DNA of 64,000 nt from an uncultured Desulfobulbus sp. (GTDB taxonomy: Bacteria > Desulfobacterota > Desulfobulbia > Desulfobulbales > Desulfobulbaceae), in NCBI RefSeq assembly GCF_963664075.1, contig NZ_OY760916.1:2172001-2236000 (forward strand). The letters run 5' to 3'. Shown one piece after another: positions 1-8,491 of the stretch; position 1 is the stretch's first letter, and every line of letters begins with the position of its first letter. The position numbers and the translations under genes were made by a program. The notes beneath the pieces are model-generated. The model was given only the letters and a program-made list of their open reading frames with translations. It was not told the DNA's origin and did no database searches.

Positions 1-21
1 GAGGAAAAAGGAGGATATTTT

Positions 22-1053
22 ATGTTGAAACGGACACTCGTTTTTGCGCTGGCTCTTGGCGTGCTCATGTGTATGCCCGCATTTTCTGATGCGGCTGGCA
101 AATACAAAAAAGAATACAAGATGAGCGTGGTTGTCGGTCCGAAACTCCCCTGGGGGCAGGGAGCGACAAAATTTGCCGATCTGGTGCGAGAGCGCACTGA
201 TGGCCGCATTAACATCAAGGTATACACCTCGTCCTCACTGATGGCGGGCAAACAAACCAATGAGTTTCTGATCCATCGCCGTGGGGTGGCAGAGTTCTGC
301 TTTGCTTCCACCATTAACTGGTCGACCACCATCAAGGAACTTAATCTTTTTAACCTGCCTTTCCTTTTTCCAGATTATAAAGCCCTTGATGCCGTAACTC
401 AGGGAGAAATCGGTGACGAGATTGGCGATTTGCTCCACAAAAAAGGCGTAACCCTGCTTGGCTGGGGAGAAAACGGCTTCCGCGCTCTCACAAATTCCAA
501 GGGGCCGGTTGCCAAACCCGCCGACCTGGAAGGCATGAAAATTCGTGTGGTCGGCACCCCGATCTTCATCGACACCATGACCGCCTTAGGCGCCAACCCG
601 GTGAACATGAACTGGGGTGATGCCCAGGTTGCCTTTCAGCAGGGTGTTGTAGACGGTCAGGAAAATCCGGTGGTAGCCATCGAGATTCCTGTGAAAATCT
701 GGCAATTTCACAAGTATGCGACCATCTGGCGCTATGTGATCGACCCGCTCATGTTCACCGTGAACAACAAGGTCCTGGCAAGCTTTACCCCAGAAGATCA
801 GCAAATCATTCGCCAAGCCGCGATTGAGGCTGGCGAGTGGCAGCGAGCACTGGTCCGCAAGGGGTTGATTGCCCCCGATCTCAGCGCTCTTGACACCATG
901 CGTGAAAACGGAATGGAAGTCGTCGTGCTTGATCCGGAAGCTCGTAAGGCATTTCGCGCAAAAACCGCCTCTGTGTATGAAAAATGGATCCCCACTGTCG
1001 GTGCGGAGCTGGTCGAAAAAGCTGAAAAAGCCATCGCGGCATCACAAAAGTAG
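22..1053 (+). CDS. dctP: TRAP transporter substrate-binding protein (DctP family)
   Basis: Periplasmic solute-binding component of a tripartite ATP-independent periplasmic (TRAP) transporter, which captures an organic acid and delivers it to the membrane DctQ/DctM pair. The 343-residue product begins with a cleavable signal peptide (charged MLKR, hydrophobic core, cut near Ala-Ala-Gly around residue 25). The family core is visible as a PADLEGMKIRV segment near residue 170 followed by a conserved Gly-Val-Val-Asp-Gly-Gln-Glu-Asn stretch that is typical of DctP. AGGAGG at bases 9-14 lies 7 nt before the ATG. It is followed after 8 nt by the small permease gene, so the three genes form one operon. 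The ligand cannot be read from sequence; C4-dicarboxylates or other carboxylates are usual for the family. Upstream context is outside the window. Confidence 0.95.
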   Translation: MLKRTLVFALALGVLMCMPAFSDAAGKYKKEYKMSVVVGPKLPWGQGATKFADLVRERTDGRINIKVYTSSSLMAGKQTNEFLIHRRGVAEFCFASTINWSTTIKELNLFNLPFLFPDYKALDAVTQGEIGDEIGDLLHKKGVTLLGWGENGFRALTNSKGPVAKPADLEGMKIRVVGTPIFIDTMTALGANPVNMNWGDAQVAFQQGVVDGQENPVVAIEIPVKIWQFHKYATIWRYVIDPLMFTVNNKVLASFTPEDQQIIRQAAIEAGEWQRALVRKGLIAPDLSALDTMRENGMEVVVLDPEARKAFRAKTASVYEKWIPTVGAELVEKAEKAIAASQK

Positions 1054-1061
1054 GATCACAC

Positions 1062-1532
1062 ATGTCTGTTCGCTGGATCGCCGGGCACCTTGAAGAGGTG
1101 CTCGGCGCCGCTTTACTGGCTGGCATGGCCTTTTTGGCCCTGGCCAATGTCATAACCCGGTATATCTTTCATTATCCCCTGGCCTTTACTGAAGAACTTG
1201 AGATCAATGCACTTGTCTGGCTGACTCTCTTTGGAACCAGTTTGGCTTTCAGACGGGGGCATCACCTGCGGATGCTTTTTTTCCAGGACAAACTCCCACC
1301 AAAACTCCGTTTCTGGCTCACTCAACTGTTACAGTTGGCAGGAATAGGCCTCTTTGCCACCCTGGGGTATCTGGGGTATTTGCAGCTGGTCGACGAATAT
1401 GTTTTGGAAATTACCTCCGAATCTCTCAATCTTCCCCAATGGATCTATACGCTCTGTATTCCCGTTGGTTGCACCATGATTGTTCTCCGTATTATTGAAG
1501 TCGTCGTCCGCGATGTAAGGGGGATGCGCTGA
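1062..1532 (+). CDS. dctQ: TRAP transporter small permease (DctQ)
   Basis: Small membrane subunit of the TRAP transporter, joining the binding protein to the large permease. The 156 residues show four hydrophobic segments (about 14-35, 48-66, 90-112 and 128-147), the expected DctQ layout and length. The segment around residues 36-55 (EELEINALVWLTLFGTSLAF) carries the glutamate-rich start of TM2 and the family-typical Phe-Gly-Thr/Ser pattern. It sits 8 nt after dctP, and its stop codon overlaps the dctM start by one base (TGATG), implying translational coupling. Confidence 0.93.
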   Translation: MSVRWIAGHLEEVLGAALLAGMAFLALANVITRYIFHYPLAFTEELEINALVWLTLFGTSLAFRRGHHLRMLFFQDKLPPKLRFWLTQLLQLAGIGLFATLGYLGYLQLVDEYVLEITSESLNLPQWIYTLCIPVGCTMIVLRIIEVVVRDVRGMR

Positions 1533-2812
1533 TGGGTCTTGGTTTATTTTTAGGTTTCTTCGCTCTTCTCATACTTGGAGCCCCCATTGCCCTGGCCATT
1601 GGCATCCCCAGTTTTGCTGTTATCTGGGGTGCTGATCTCGGAGTACCGGTCATCTCTCCCAATTTTTTTGCCGGAATTGCCAAATTTCCCCTGCTGGCTA
1701 TCCCTCTCTTTATTCTGGCTGGTTTCATTCTTGAACGCTGCGATATTTCTCGCCGCATTATTCATTTTGCCAATCTTTTGGTGGGCCAGCGCAAAGGGGG
1801 ACTGGCCATCGTCGCCATTGGGGTCTGTGTCTTTTTTGGTGGCGTCTCCGGCTCAGGTCCGGCTGATGCGGCGGCAATAGGTGCTATCCTGATCCCGGCT
1901 ATGTATTCCCAGGGATACAGCAAAAGCTATAGTGCTGCCTTGATTGCAGCGGCGGGCTCAACGGCGATCATCGTGCCTCCATCGATTGCCCTTATTATCT
2001 ACGGGGCCATTACCAATACCTCTGTCCCCGCACTCTTTGCAGCTGGTGCGATCCCCGGATTTCTCGCCGGTCTGTCTCTGCTGATTCCCGCCTTATGGAT
2101 TGCCATTCGCAAGGGATATGGCGCCAATGTCAAAGAAGAAACAGAGCAAAGTCTCTGGCTTGCCTTTAAGGATTCCTTTTGGGGATTGTTGGCCCCAATC
2201 ATTATCCTCGGAGGCCTGTATGGGGGTATTTTCACCCCAACGGAAGCAGCCGTCGTCGCTGTTTTTTACAGTTCTCTTCTGGGACTGGTCATCTATCGAA
2301 CCCTAGATTTCAAAAAAATGTACCAGATTCTGGTCGATGCTTTTGAGGCTTCGGCCATTGTTCTCTTGATAGTGGCTTTTGCCGGGCTTTTTTCCTGGGC
2401 GGGCTCGACAGTAGGCATCCTTGACAGATGTGCCCAGATGCTCATGGGGATCTCCGATAATGAATGGGTTGTGCTGTTTCTCATCAATGTGCTCATTTTC
2501 TTTGGTGGCATGCTGATAGACGCGGTTTCGATCTTCTACATTTTCCTGCCTATCTTCATGCCCATTATCGCGCATTTCGGCTGGGATCCGATCTGGTTTG
2601 GCGTGGTTATGACGCTCAATCTGGCCATAGGTCAGTTTACGCCACCAGTTGCGGTGAATCTCTTTGTGACCACCCAGTTAGCCCGTATTCGTCTGGAAAA
2701 AACGTTCACTACCGTCATTCCCATGGTGCTGGCGATGATGGTGGCCCTGCTGGTGGTGATTCTTTTTCCATCGCTTTCCCTGTTTATCCCGAAAATTTTT
2801 CATCTTATGTAA
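1532..2812 (+). CDS. dctM: TRAP transporter large permease (DctM)
   Basis: Large membrane subunit forming the Na+-coupled translocation channel of the TRAP transporter. At 426 residues with about twelve hydrophobic segments it matches the usual DctM length. Recognisable blocks include the Gly-Ala-Pro-Ile-Ala segment in TM1, GVSGSGPADAAAIGAILIPA near residues 104-123 (small-residue helix hairpin of the family), TPTEAAVVAVFYSSLLG near residue 236, and the C-terminal NLAIGQFTPPVAVNLFV signature. Start overlaps the dctQ stop. Together with dctP and dctQ it makes a complete transporter; nothing suggests truncation. Confidence 0.95.
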   Translation: MGLGLFLGFFALLILGAPIALAIGIPSFAVIWGADLGVPVISPNFFAGIAKFPLLAIPLFILAGFILERCDISRRIIHFANLLVGQRKGGLAIVAIGVCVFFGGVSGSGPADAAAIGAILIPAMYSQGYSKSYSAALIAAAGSTAIIVPPSIALIIYGAITNTSVPALFAAGAIPGFLAGLSLLIPALWIAIRKGYGANVKEETEQSLWLAFKDSFWGLLAPIIILGGLYGGIFTPTEAAVVAVFYSSLLGLVIYRTLDFKKMYQILVDAFEASAIVLLIVAFAGLFSWAGSTVGILDRCAQMLMGISDNEWVVLFLINVLIFFGGMLIDAVSIFYIFLPIFMPIIAHFGWDPIWFGVVMTLNLAIGQFTPPVAVNLFVTTQLARIRLEKTFTTVIPMVLAMMVALLVVILFPSLSLFIPKIFHLM

Positions 2813-2815
2813 GAG

Positions 2816-3616
2816 ATGCTTCTCGTTAAACTCGGAGTATCCATGGTAATGGTCATTGCCATCACCTTCGTTGCAGAGCGGGTTTCCTCCCGCTTTGCCG
2901 GGGTACTTCTTGGCTTTCCTCTCGGGGTCGGAGTTTCCCTTTTTTTTATAGGCTATGAACAAGGAGCTACCTTTGCTGCCCAAAGCAGCCTCTGGACCTC
3001 TCAAGGCCTGCTTCCTTCCCTGGTCTGGTGTCTGAGCTACCTGCTCAGTGCCAACCAACTGCGAGCACAGTCACGCCCTACAGCTGTTATCCTGAGTTTT
3101 ATCCTGTCGCTCTGTTGTTATCTCCCTACAGCCTTTGTGGTCCAACGATTTGGACCGCCATCACTTTTCACTCGTCTTCTCATTGCTCTGTTAGGGCTCG
3201 TTTTCTTTGCCCTGCTCTTTCGTCGTTGTAGTCCCCAAAAGCCAGCAATTACCCCCCTCCCCTTTTCCTGGTCTGTCCTGCTTGGCCGGGCACTGTTAAC
3301 CGGACTGATCATTGTCGCCATCACCTCCAGTGCCGCCCATGTCGGAAACCGTTGGTCTGGCATTTTCAGTGCCTTTCCCGCAACGATCCTGCCCGTGGCC
3401 CTTATTCTCCACACCCACTACGGCCCCGAAATCCTCTCTTCGCTCTTTCGGGAACTGCCCATGGGGATGTTGGCTATCGTGGTCTTCAGTCTGGCAGTCT
3501 GCTGGAGTTATCCCACTCTGGGAGTTTTCTGGGGCACGCTATGTAGTTACACCGTTGCAACCCTGTACTTGCTTGTCTATGAGGGGATCCTGAGAAAAAG
3601 GTGCAGAACTACCTGA
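2816..3616 (+). CDS. integral membrane protein of unknown function, two-repeat architecture
   Basis: A 266-residue, very hydrophobic protein with about eight to nine predicted membrane helices, starting 3 nt after dctM and so probably cotranscribed with the TRAP genes. The two halves look related: residues 14-40 (a small-residue Ser-Arg-Phe-Ala-Gly-Val-Leu-Leu-Gly-Phe-Pro-Leu-Gly patch) and residues 167-187 (Asn-Arg-Trp-Ser-Gly-Ile-Phe-Ser-Ala-Phe-Pro-Ala patch) align well. This suggests internal duplication as in many small transporters or GlpM/DUF3147-like proteins. I do not recognise the family with certainty. Position suggests a role linked to the same substrate, for example export or an auxiliary permease, but that is inference only. 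Confidence 0.75.
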   Translation: MLLVKLGVSMVMVIAITFVAERVSSRFAGVLLGFPLGVGVSLFFIGYEQGATFAAQSSLWTSQGLLPSLVWCLSYLLSANQLRAQSRPTAVILSFILSLCCYLPTAFVVQRFGPPSLFTRLLIALLGLVFFALLFRRCSPQKPAITPLPFSWSVLLGRALLTGLIIVAITSSAAHVGNRWSGIFSAFPATILPVALILHTHYGPEILSSLFRELPMGMLAIVVFSLAVCWSYPTLGVFWGTLCSYTVATLYLLVYEGILRKRCRTT

Positions 3617-3865
3617 CGGCACTACTCCCCTGACAGCGATGCGCTTTGGATAAAGGTGACCACCTGTCGATCAAGGTCCAGCTCTTGACCGCCACTTTGA
3701 TCAGACACTCGCACAGTTGCGAGTTCCCTAGGCGAACAATTCTCTTCTGTCTACGGCAGTGCAACTCTTCAATTGCCCGAATCACATTTCTCTGGTAACG
3801 ATTTATAGAATCAGTTGGCAACTCACGCCTCCTCTCATTTACCTGCCTGTCTTAGGAGAAGTTCA

Positions 3866-4534
3866 ATGAACAAATACGTATTGCTTATCCTCGCATCAGC
3901 CTGTCTTCTTGTTTCCGGATGTGCCAGCGAAACCTCTCGGACCATTGCCACACAAGAAGTTACTGCGGCCTCGCGCCCCTATTACGGTCAAAAAACGCCC
4001 CTTGCAGTGGGTAAATTTGAAAACAGATCCTCGTACTTGAGAGGTATTTTTACAGATGGTGTCGATCGCATGGGCAACCAGGCCAAAACTATTCTGGTGA
4101 GCCATCTCCAGCAGACAGGCCGCTTTCAGGTGCTGGAACGAACCAACATGGAAGAGTTGCAACAGGAAGCCAAGCTCAGCGGAGCAACGCAGCATTTATC
4201 TGGAGCACAATACGTCATTACTGGAGACATTACCGAGTTTGGTCGTAAACAAATAGGCGATCACCAGTTGTGGGGGATTTTAGGACGCGGAAAAAGTCAG
4301 ATCGCCTATGCCAAGGCAACCCTCAATGTCATTAGCGTGCAAACATCAGAGGTCGTTTTTTCCGCCAAAGGCGCAGGTGAATATGCCTTATCTGACCGGG
4401 AGGTCATAGGGTTTGGAGGAACTTCAGGCTACGATTCAACGCTCAATGGAAAAGTGTTAGACCTGGCAATTCGTGAAGCGGTCAATAACCTGACGGCAGG
4501 AATCGACTCTGGTGCCTGGCAACCAGGAAACTAA
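3866..4534 (+). CDS. CsgG-family outer-membrane-associated lipoprotein
   Basis: A 222-residue lipoprotein of the CsgG superfamily. The ATG at 3866 is chosen because AGGAGAA (3854-3860) precedes it and a lipobox (LLVSGC) follows at residues 14-19; an upstream in-frame ATG would bury the signal peptide. The CsgG core is visible: a beta-strand GKFENRSSYLRG, then NQAKTILVSHLQQTGRFQVLE-type helix-strand (residues 72-93), and GAQYVITGDITEFGR (residues 111-125). CsgG proteins form secretion channels for curli; this one is followed by DUF4810 and DUF799 lipoproteins rather than csg genes. That CsgG-DUF4810-DUF799 trio is seen as a conserved operon in other proteobacteria (for example next to Neisseria GNA1162). 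A role in cell-envelope assembly is likely; the cargo is unknown. Confidence 0.88.
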   Translation: MNKYVLLILASACLLVSGCASETSRTIATQEVTAASRPYYGQKTPLAVGKFENRSSYLRGIFTDGVDRMGNQAKTILVSHLQQTGRFQVLERTNMEELQQEAKLSGATQHLSGAQYVITGDITEFGRKQIGDHQLWGILGRGKSQIAYAKATLNVISVQTSEVVFSAKGAGEYALSDREVIGFGGTSGYDSTLNGKVLDLAIREAVNNLTAGIDSGAWQPGN

Positions 4535-4565
4535 CCCGCACCTCTAGAATGCTGAAAAGAAACCT

Positions 4566-4925
4566 ATGACAAACACAAACTGCCTGCTTGCCCTTGCCGG
4601 AGCCAGTATTCTTTTGGGAGGATGTGCTCCCGGGCCAAAGCCGCTCTATACCTGGGGAGAATACCAACCCTCGCTCTATGCCTATTATCAAAAAAGTACA
4701 GGCACCACACAGGAGCAGATTTCCGCTCTCCATAAAACACTTGAAGAGGCGCAGGCCAAAAACATCCCTGTGCCTCCGGGATTTCATGCCCATCTTGGGC
4801 TATTGTATGCCACCCTTGGTGATGGTGAACAGGCCCGGCAGGAATTCATTCAAGAAAAGGCGCTCTTCCCTGAATCTGGCCAATATATGGATTTTCTTCT
4901 TCGCCGGAAGGGGGAGAAACAATGA
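4566..4925 (+). CDS. DUF4810 lipoprotein
   Basis: A 119-residue small lipoprotein with lipobox LLGGC at residues 16-20 and the DUF4810 hallmark of an aromatic-rich N-terminus (LYTWGEYQPSLYAYY, residues 27-41). The C-terminal half is helical and TPR-like (HAHLGLLYATLGDGEQARQE). The gene lies 31 nt after the CsgG-like gene and overlaps the next gene by 4 nt (ATGA), so all three are one operon. Function is not established; it probably works with its two lipoprotein neighbours at the outer membrane. Confidence 0.85.
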   Translation: MTNTNCLLALAGASILLGGCAPGPKPLYTWGEYQPSLYAYYQKSTGTTQEQISALHKTLEEAQAKNIPVPPGFHAHLGLLYATLGDGEQARQEFIQEKALFPESGQYMDFLLRRKGEKQ

Positions 4926-5584
4926 AACCGCTCTGCTTGTTCCTCTTCGTTCTGATGGCATTCACTGGCTGTGCAACGCCACCACCCTATGACTACAGTG
5001 CCTTCAGGCAAAATCAACCACGCTCTATTCTTGTTCTGCCACCCATCAATCAAAGTCCTGAGATACATGCCGGACATGGGGTACTGGCACAGGTAGCCAT
5101 GCCTCTGGCAGAATCGGGCTACTACGTCTTTCCAGTGACGCTGGTGGAAGAGACCTTTATCAACAACGGGCTCACCCAGCCTGAAGATATCCATGGTGTC
5201 CCCTTGCAAAAACTCCATGAAATTTTTGCAGCCGATGCTGCTCTCTACATGGTTATTACCGAATACGGAACCAAGTACATGGTCCTTGCCAGCGATACTC
5301 GGGTCACCTTGGAGGCCAAACTCATCGATCTGCGAACAGGACAGAAACTCTGGGAAGGCAGAGCAACGGCCTCAAGTGCCGAGCAAAGTGGTGGCAACAG
5401 TGGTGGATTGGCAGGCATGCTAGCCCAGGCCCTGGTTGAACAGATCATCAACACCATGGCTGACGTCACCTACGACATGGCAGGACTTGCCGATAATCGT
5501 CTTTTACGGGCAGGCAGAAAAAATGGGCTGCTTTACGGCCCCCGTTCGCCTCACTTTGGTACTGAAAGCCTAGAAAAGAAATAA
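4922..5584 (+). CDS. DUF799 / GNA1162-family lipoprotein
   Basis: A 220-residue lipoprotein (lipobox FTGC at residues 15-18) of the DUF799 family, whose founding example is the Neisseria GNA1162 outer-membrane lipoprotein. The family motifs are visible as RSILVLPPINQSPEIHA (residues 34-50), AESGYYVFPVTLVEETF near residue 62, and ADAALYMVITEYGT near residue 104. It overlaps the DUF4810 gene by 4 nt and closes the three-gene operon. A strong hairpin about 70 nt downstream ends transcription. Confidence 0.88.
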   Translation: MKPLCLFLFVLMAFTGCATPPPYDYSAFRQNQPRSILVLPPINQSPEIHAGHGVLAQVAMPLAESGYYVFPVTLVEETFINNGLTQPEDIHGVPLQKLHEIFAADAALYMVITEYGTKYMVLASDTRVTLEAKLIDLRTGQKLWEGRATASSAEQSGGNSGGLAGMLAQALVEQIINTMADVTYDMAGLADNRLLRAGRKNGLLYGPRSPHFGTESLEKK

Positions 5585-5650
5585 GCCTTAGGTTGAAACA
5601 AAGCCGACTATTCATCACCTGTGGGCATTCAGGGCACGAAAGGTAAGCAC

Positions 5651-5690
5651 AAAAAAAGGGGGAGACAGCGCAACTGTTTCCCCCTTCATC
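5651..5690. terminator. bidirectional terminator between DUF799 operon and nrdJ
   Basis: Stem 5658-5668 pairs with 5674-5684 (11 bp, one mismatch, GC-rich, 5-nt loop CGCAA). A run of seven A lies on its left, giving a U-tract for leftward transcripts, and a weaker T/C-rich tail lies on its right. It sits between convergent genes and is best suited to end the leftward nrdJ transcript. Confidence 0.8.
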
Positions 5691-5718
5691 AATCTGACAG
5701 ATACAAATATTTTTTACA

Positions 5719-7890
5719 TCACGAGCACTTCGAGTATCCGCAGTCTTTACACACCTCACAACCTTCCTCAAAGAGCAGTTTCCCCTGACACTCCGGACAA
5801 ACCGAGGCGAACCCATGCTGGGTCGCAGCCATGAAGGATTTGAGCAGTTTGCCCAACTGAGCCGGAAGATCGAGCATATGTCCGGAAGAACGATCCAACT
5901 GCTTGATAATCTCATCCATGGGGATCTCATAGCGAAGAGCTAAAGAAACCAGGCGGCAGGTGGTGGTCCACATGGTGGATTTATCTTTGAGATCCACTCG
6001 ATTGTCAAAGGGGAACTTGGCAAAAACCTCCATGGGTTTTTCATCCTCATCAAAGCAGACAATCAGGTAAATCGTCTCCTGGTTGATGTCTTTGAGCCGG
6101 TAACGCTTGGCGCTCAGTACGTCAGGAAGCGTCGCCTTTTGCACCAAGCCCTGCGAGGAGGCCACTGCAGTGTTCTCAGAACTCGAAGCCACGGTATTGA
6201 GCACCTGATGATCACGGGAACCATCACGATAAACAGTCAGGCCCTTGCAGCCAAGCTCAAAGCCGAGCATATAGGCGGTACGGACATCATCCCGGGTGGC
6301 AGCCGAAGGCAGATTGATCGTTTTACTGATGGAGGAATCCACCCCGTTTTGCTGAAGAATACCCTGCATGCGAATATGCTGTTCAGGCTTGATATCCTGA
6401 GCGGTACGGAAAATTTCCTGCCAGCGTTCGGGGATCTCTTTATGCCCGACAACGGTTCCTGAAGAAGCGACTTTTTCCATGAGCTCATCGGAGTAAAAGC
6501 CCTCTTCCCGTGCTACCTTTTCAAAGAGTTTATTAACCATCAAGAGCCGATCACCGTCCATGACATTTTTAATCATGACAATGGAAAAATACGGCTCACA
6601 GCCCGATGCGCAGTCGGCAATCATGGAGACGGTGCCCGTGGGCTGAATCGAGGTCAGGGCAGCATTACGGCGTGCCGGATATTTGTTAAAGGTCTTATCA
6701 TAGGCGGGAAAAGGACCTTTGAGTTCCGCCAGGGCCACGGATGCCGCCTCCGCCTCTTTACGAATAAAGGCCATCACTTCTGAAGAGGTAGACCGCCCCT
6801 CTTCACTGCCATAGGGGCGTTCAAGCTGAATGAGCATGTCGTGCATTCCCATAACACCCAAGCCCACTTTGCGGGTTTTCTGGGTCATTTCAGCAATCTC
6901 AGGGATCGGGAACCGGTTGCAATCGATAACGTTATCAAGAAAACGAACCGCCAGACGGGTGGTTTCACCGAGGCGATCCCAGTCTACCTTGCCTTTTTTG
7001 ACATACTGTCCCAGGTTAATGGAACCCAGGTTGCAGGATTCGTAGGGCAGAAGCCACTGCTCACCACAGGGATTGGTTGCCTCAAACTTACCCAGCTGGG
7101 GCGTGGCGTTATCCCGGTTGGCGGCATCAATAAAGAGCACACCCGGCTCACCGTTATGCCAGGCCAGGTCGATAATTTTATCAAAGACCTCACGGGCACG
7201 CAGCGATTCGACCACACGACCGTTTGAAGGATCGATCAGGTCGTATTCCTGGTCATGGGTCACTGCGTCCATAAAGAGATCAGTAATGGCCACGCTGAAA
7301 TTAAAGTTGGTGTAGCGGGTCTGATCTTCCTTGGCGGTGATAAACTGCATGATATCGGGATGATCGACACGTAAAACTCCCATGTTGGCGCCACGGCGTT
7401 TTCCGCCCTGTTTGATGGTCTCGGTGGCTGCGTCAAAGACTGCCGCAAAGCTCAGGGGGCCGGAAGCCACACCCTGGGTAGAGCGGACCGAGGAGTTTTT
7501 TGGCCGAAGCCGTGAAAAAGAGTAACCGGTACCACCGCCGGTTTTGTGCACCAGCGCACCGTTACGGATGGAAGTAAAGATACCATCCATAGAGTCTTCC
7601 ACCGGCAGGACAAAGCAGGCAGAAAGCTGGCCCAGGTCTGTCCCTGCATTCATCAGGCAGGGAGAGTTTGGCAGAAAATCCAGGGAATGGATCATATTGA
7701 AAAATCGATCTGCCAAGCCTTTGTAGTCCGGCTGATCTTCATCAACCAGGGCCACGGCGTTGCTGACCCGACGGCAAAGGGTTTCCCAGTTTTCCAGCGG
7801 TTTGCCCTCTGCATCCTTCAGATAGTACCTCCTCTCGAGAACGGTCTCTGCGGTTTCGGTAAGCTGCTGACGGGTAATGCTTCTGGTCAT
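5719..7890 (-). CDS. nrdJ: adenosylcobalamin-dependent (class II) ribonucleotide reductase
   Basis: Reduces ribonucleotides to deoxyribonucleotides using a thiyl radical generated from vitamin B12 coenzyme, so it works with or without oxygen. The start at 7890 (MTRSITRQQL) is preferred: AGAGGAAA lies 5-6 nt upstream; another ATG lies at 7914 and the frame stays open to 7977. Visible motifs: LPNSPCLMNAGT (first redox cysteine, about residue 75), NPCGEQWLLPYESCNLGSIN (catalytic Cys-x-Glu), and the C-terminal CPECxGKL...CxxCGYSKC zinc-ribbon-like tail that carries the reducing cysteines in this subclass. Length (723 aa) fits single-subunit monomeric NrdJ proteins. It is a lone gene with its own terminator. 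I saw no clear cobalamin riboswitch or NrdR box in its 5' region. Confidence 0.96.
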   Translation of the reverse strand: MTRSITRQQLTETAETVLERRYYLKDAEGKPLENWETLCRRVSNAVALVDEDQPDYKGLADRFFNMIHSLDFLPNSPCLMNAGTDLGQLSACFVLPVEDSMDGIFTSIRNGALVHKTGGGTGYSFSRLRPKNSSVRSTQGVASGPLSFAAVFDAATETIKQGGKRRGANMGVLRVDHPDIMQFITAKEDQTRYTNFNFSVAITDLFMDAVTHDQEYDLIDPSNGRVVESLRAREVFDKIIDLAWHNGEPGVLFIDAANRDNATPQLGKFEATNPCGEQWLLPYESCNLGSINLGQYVKKGKVDWDRLGETTRLAVRFLDNVIDCNRFPIPEIAEMTQKTRKVGLGVMGMHDMLIQLERPYGSEEGRSTSSEVMAFIRKEAEAASVALAELKGPFPAYDKTFNKYPARRNAALTSIQPTGTVSMIADCASGCEPYFSIVMIKNVMDGDRLLMVNKLFEKVAREEGFYSDELMEKVASSGTVVGHKEIPERWQEIFRTAQDIKPEQHIRMQGILQQNGVDSSISKTINLPSAATRDDVRTAYMLGFELGCKGLTVYRDGSRDHQVLNTVASSSENTAVASSQGLVQKATLPDVLSAKRYRLKDINQETIYLIVCFDEDEKPMEVFAKFPFDNRVDLKDKSTMWTTTCRLVSLALRYEIPMDEIIKQLDRSSGHMLDLPAQLGKLLKSFMAATQHGFASVCPECQGKLLFEEGCEVCKDCGYSKCS

Positions 7891-8215
7891 GTTTTCCTCT
7901 TTGCTAGTGTTCATGGGACCTTCTATTTGGTGCAACGGTACAGGGTAAAGTACAGCGAAAATGAATGGCGGGCTCACCGCAAAACCTTGCGATGGCGGGC
8001 GTTTAAAAGATATGATGGCCGGGGAAATTTTCTTGGGCCGCCCTCAGTTGGGCGACGGTAGATTATCACAACATATAGAGAGTATCAACAATAAAACATT
8101 CTACATGTAGTGTTTTTTCAAAACATCCTGTTTTCAACAAGATCAATAAATTTTGCGCAAAAATCGGGGGTAATACCAGGATTTTTTTTATCTTGAAACA
8201 ATTTTTTTAAAATAC

Positions 8216-8345
8216 TCTGGAGCTGTGATTCCCCTTGAAGAGGCCCCTCCCTGGATAGATATCCAGGGGCTCACAGCTTAAGGAGTGACATGTACTGCGC
8301 ATATGTCCACTGTAAGCTGGGCTTCAGGCTTGCGTATTGGCCCCT
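8216..8345 (-). ncRNA. candidate structured small RNA between nrdJ and the dsbA-like gene
   Basis: The 600 bases between 7891 and 8491 contain no credible gene but hold strong structure. AGCTGTGA (8221-8228) pairs perfectly with TCACAGCT (8271-8278), and inside lies a perfect 9-bp hairpin with a 2-nt loop (8249-8268). On the minus strand a consensus TATAAT (8356-8351) sits just upstream of a putative start near 8345, which would give an RNA of about 130 nt ending in an A/T-rich tract near 8210. Part of the minus-strand 3' side (TTCAAGGGGAATCACAGC) recalls the 3' arm of 6S RNA, but the overall fold does not clearly match. It could also be part of the nrdJ leader. Identity and strand are uncertain. 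Confidence 0.35.
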
Positions 8346-8491
8346 CGATCATTATAGTGAATGCATTTATTGATAATATTTTGACATAATCATATAATTT
8401 CAAGAAGATAGACTCAGCATTCATATTTTACAAACTCTCTGAATATCGCTGCTCACTCCAAACCTTTGTTCACGAAAGGACCCACAATCCA

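Noticed and set aside
7891..8215. Cobalamin riboswitch upstream of nrdJ
   Set aside because: I looked for the conserved B12-box in the leader on the minus strand and did not see a convincing match; covariance search would be decisive.
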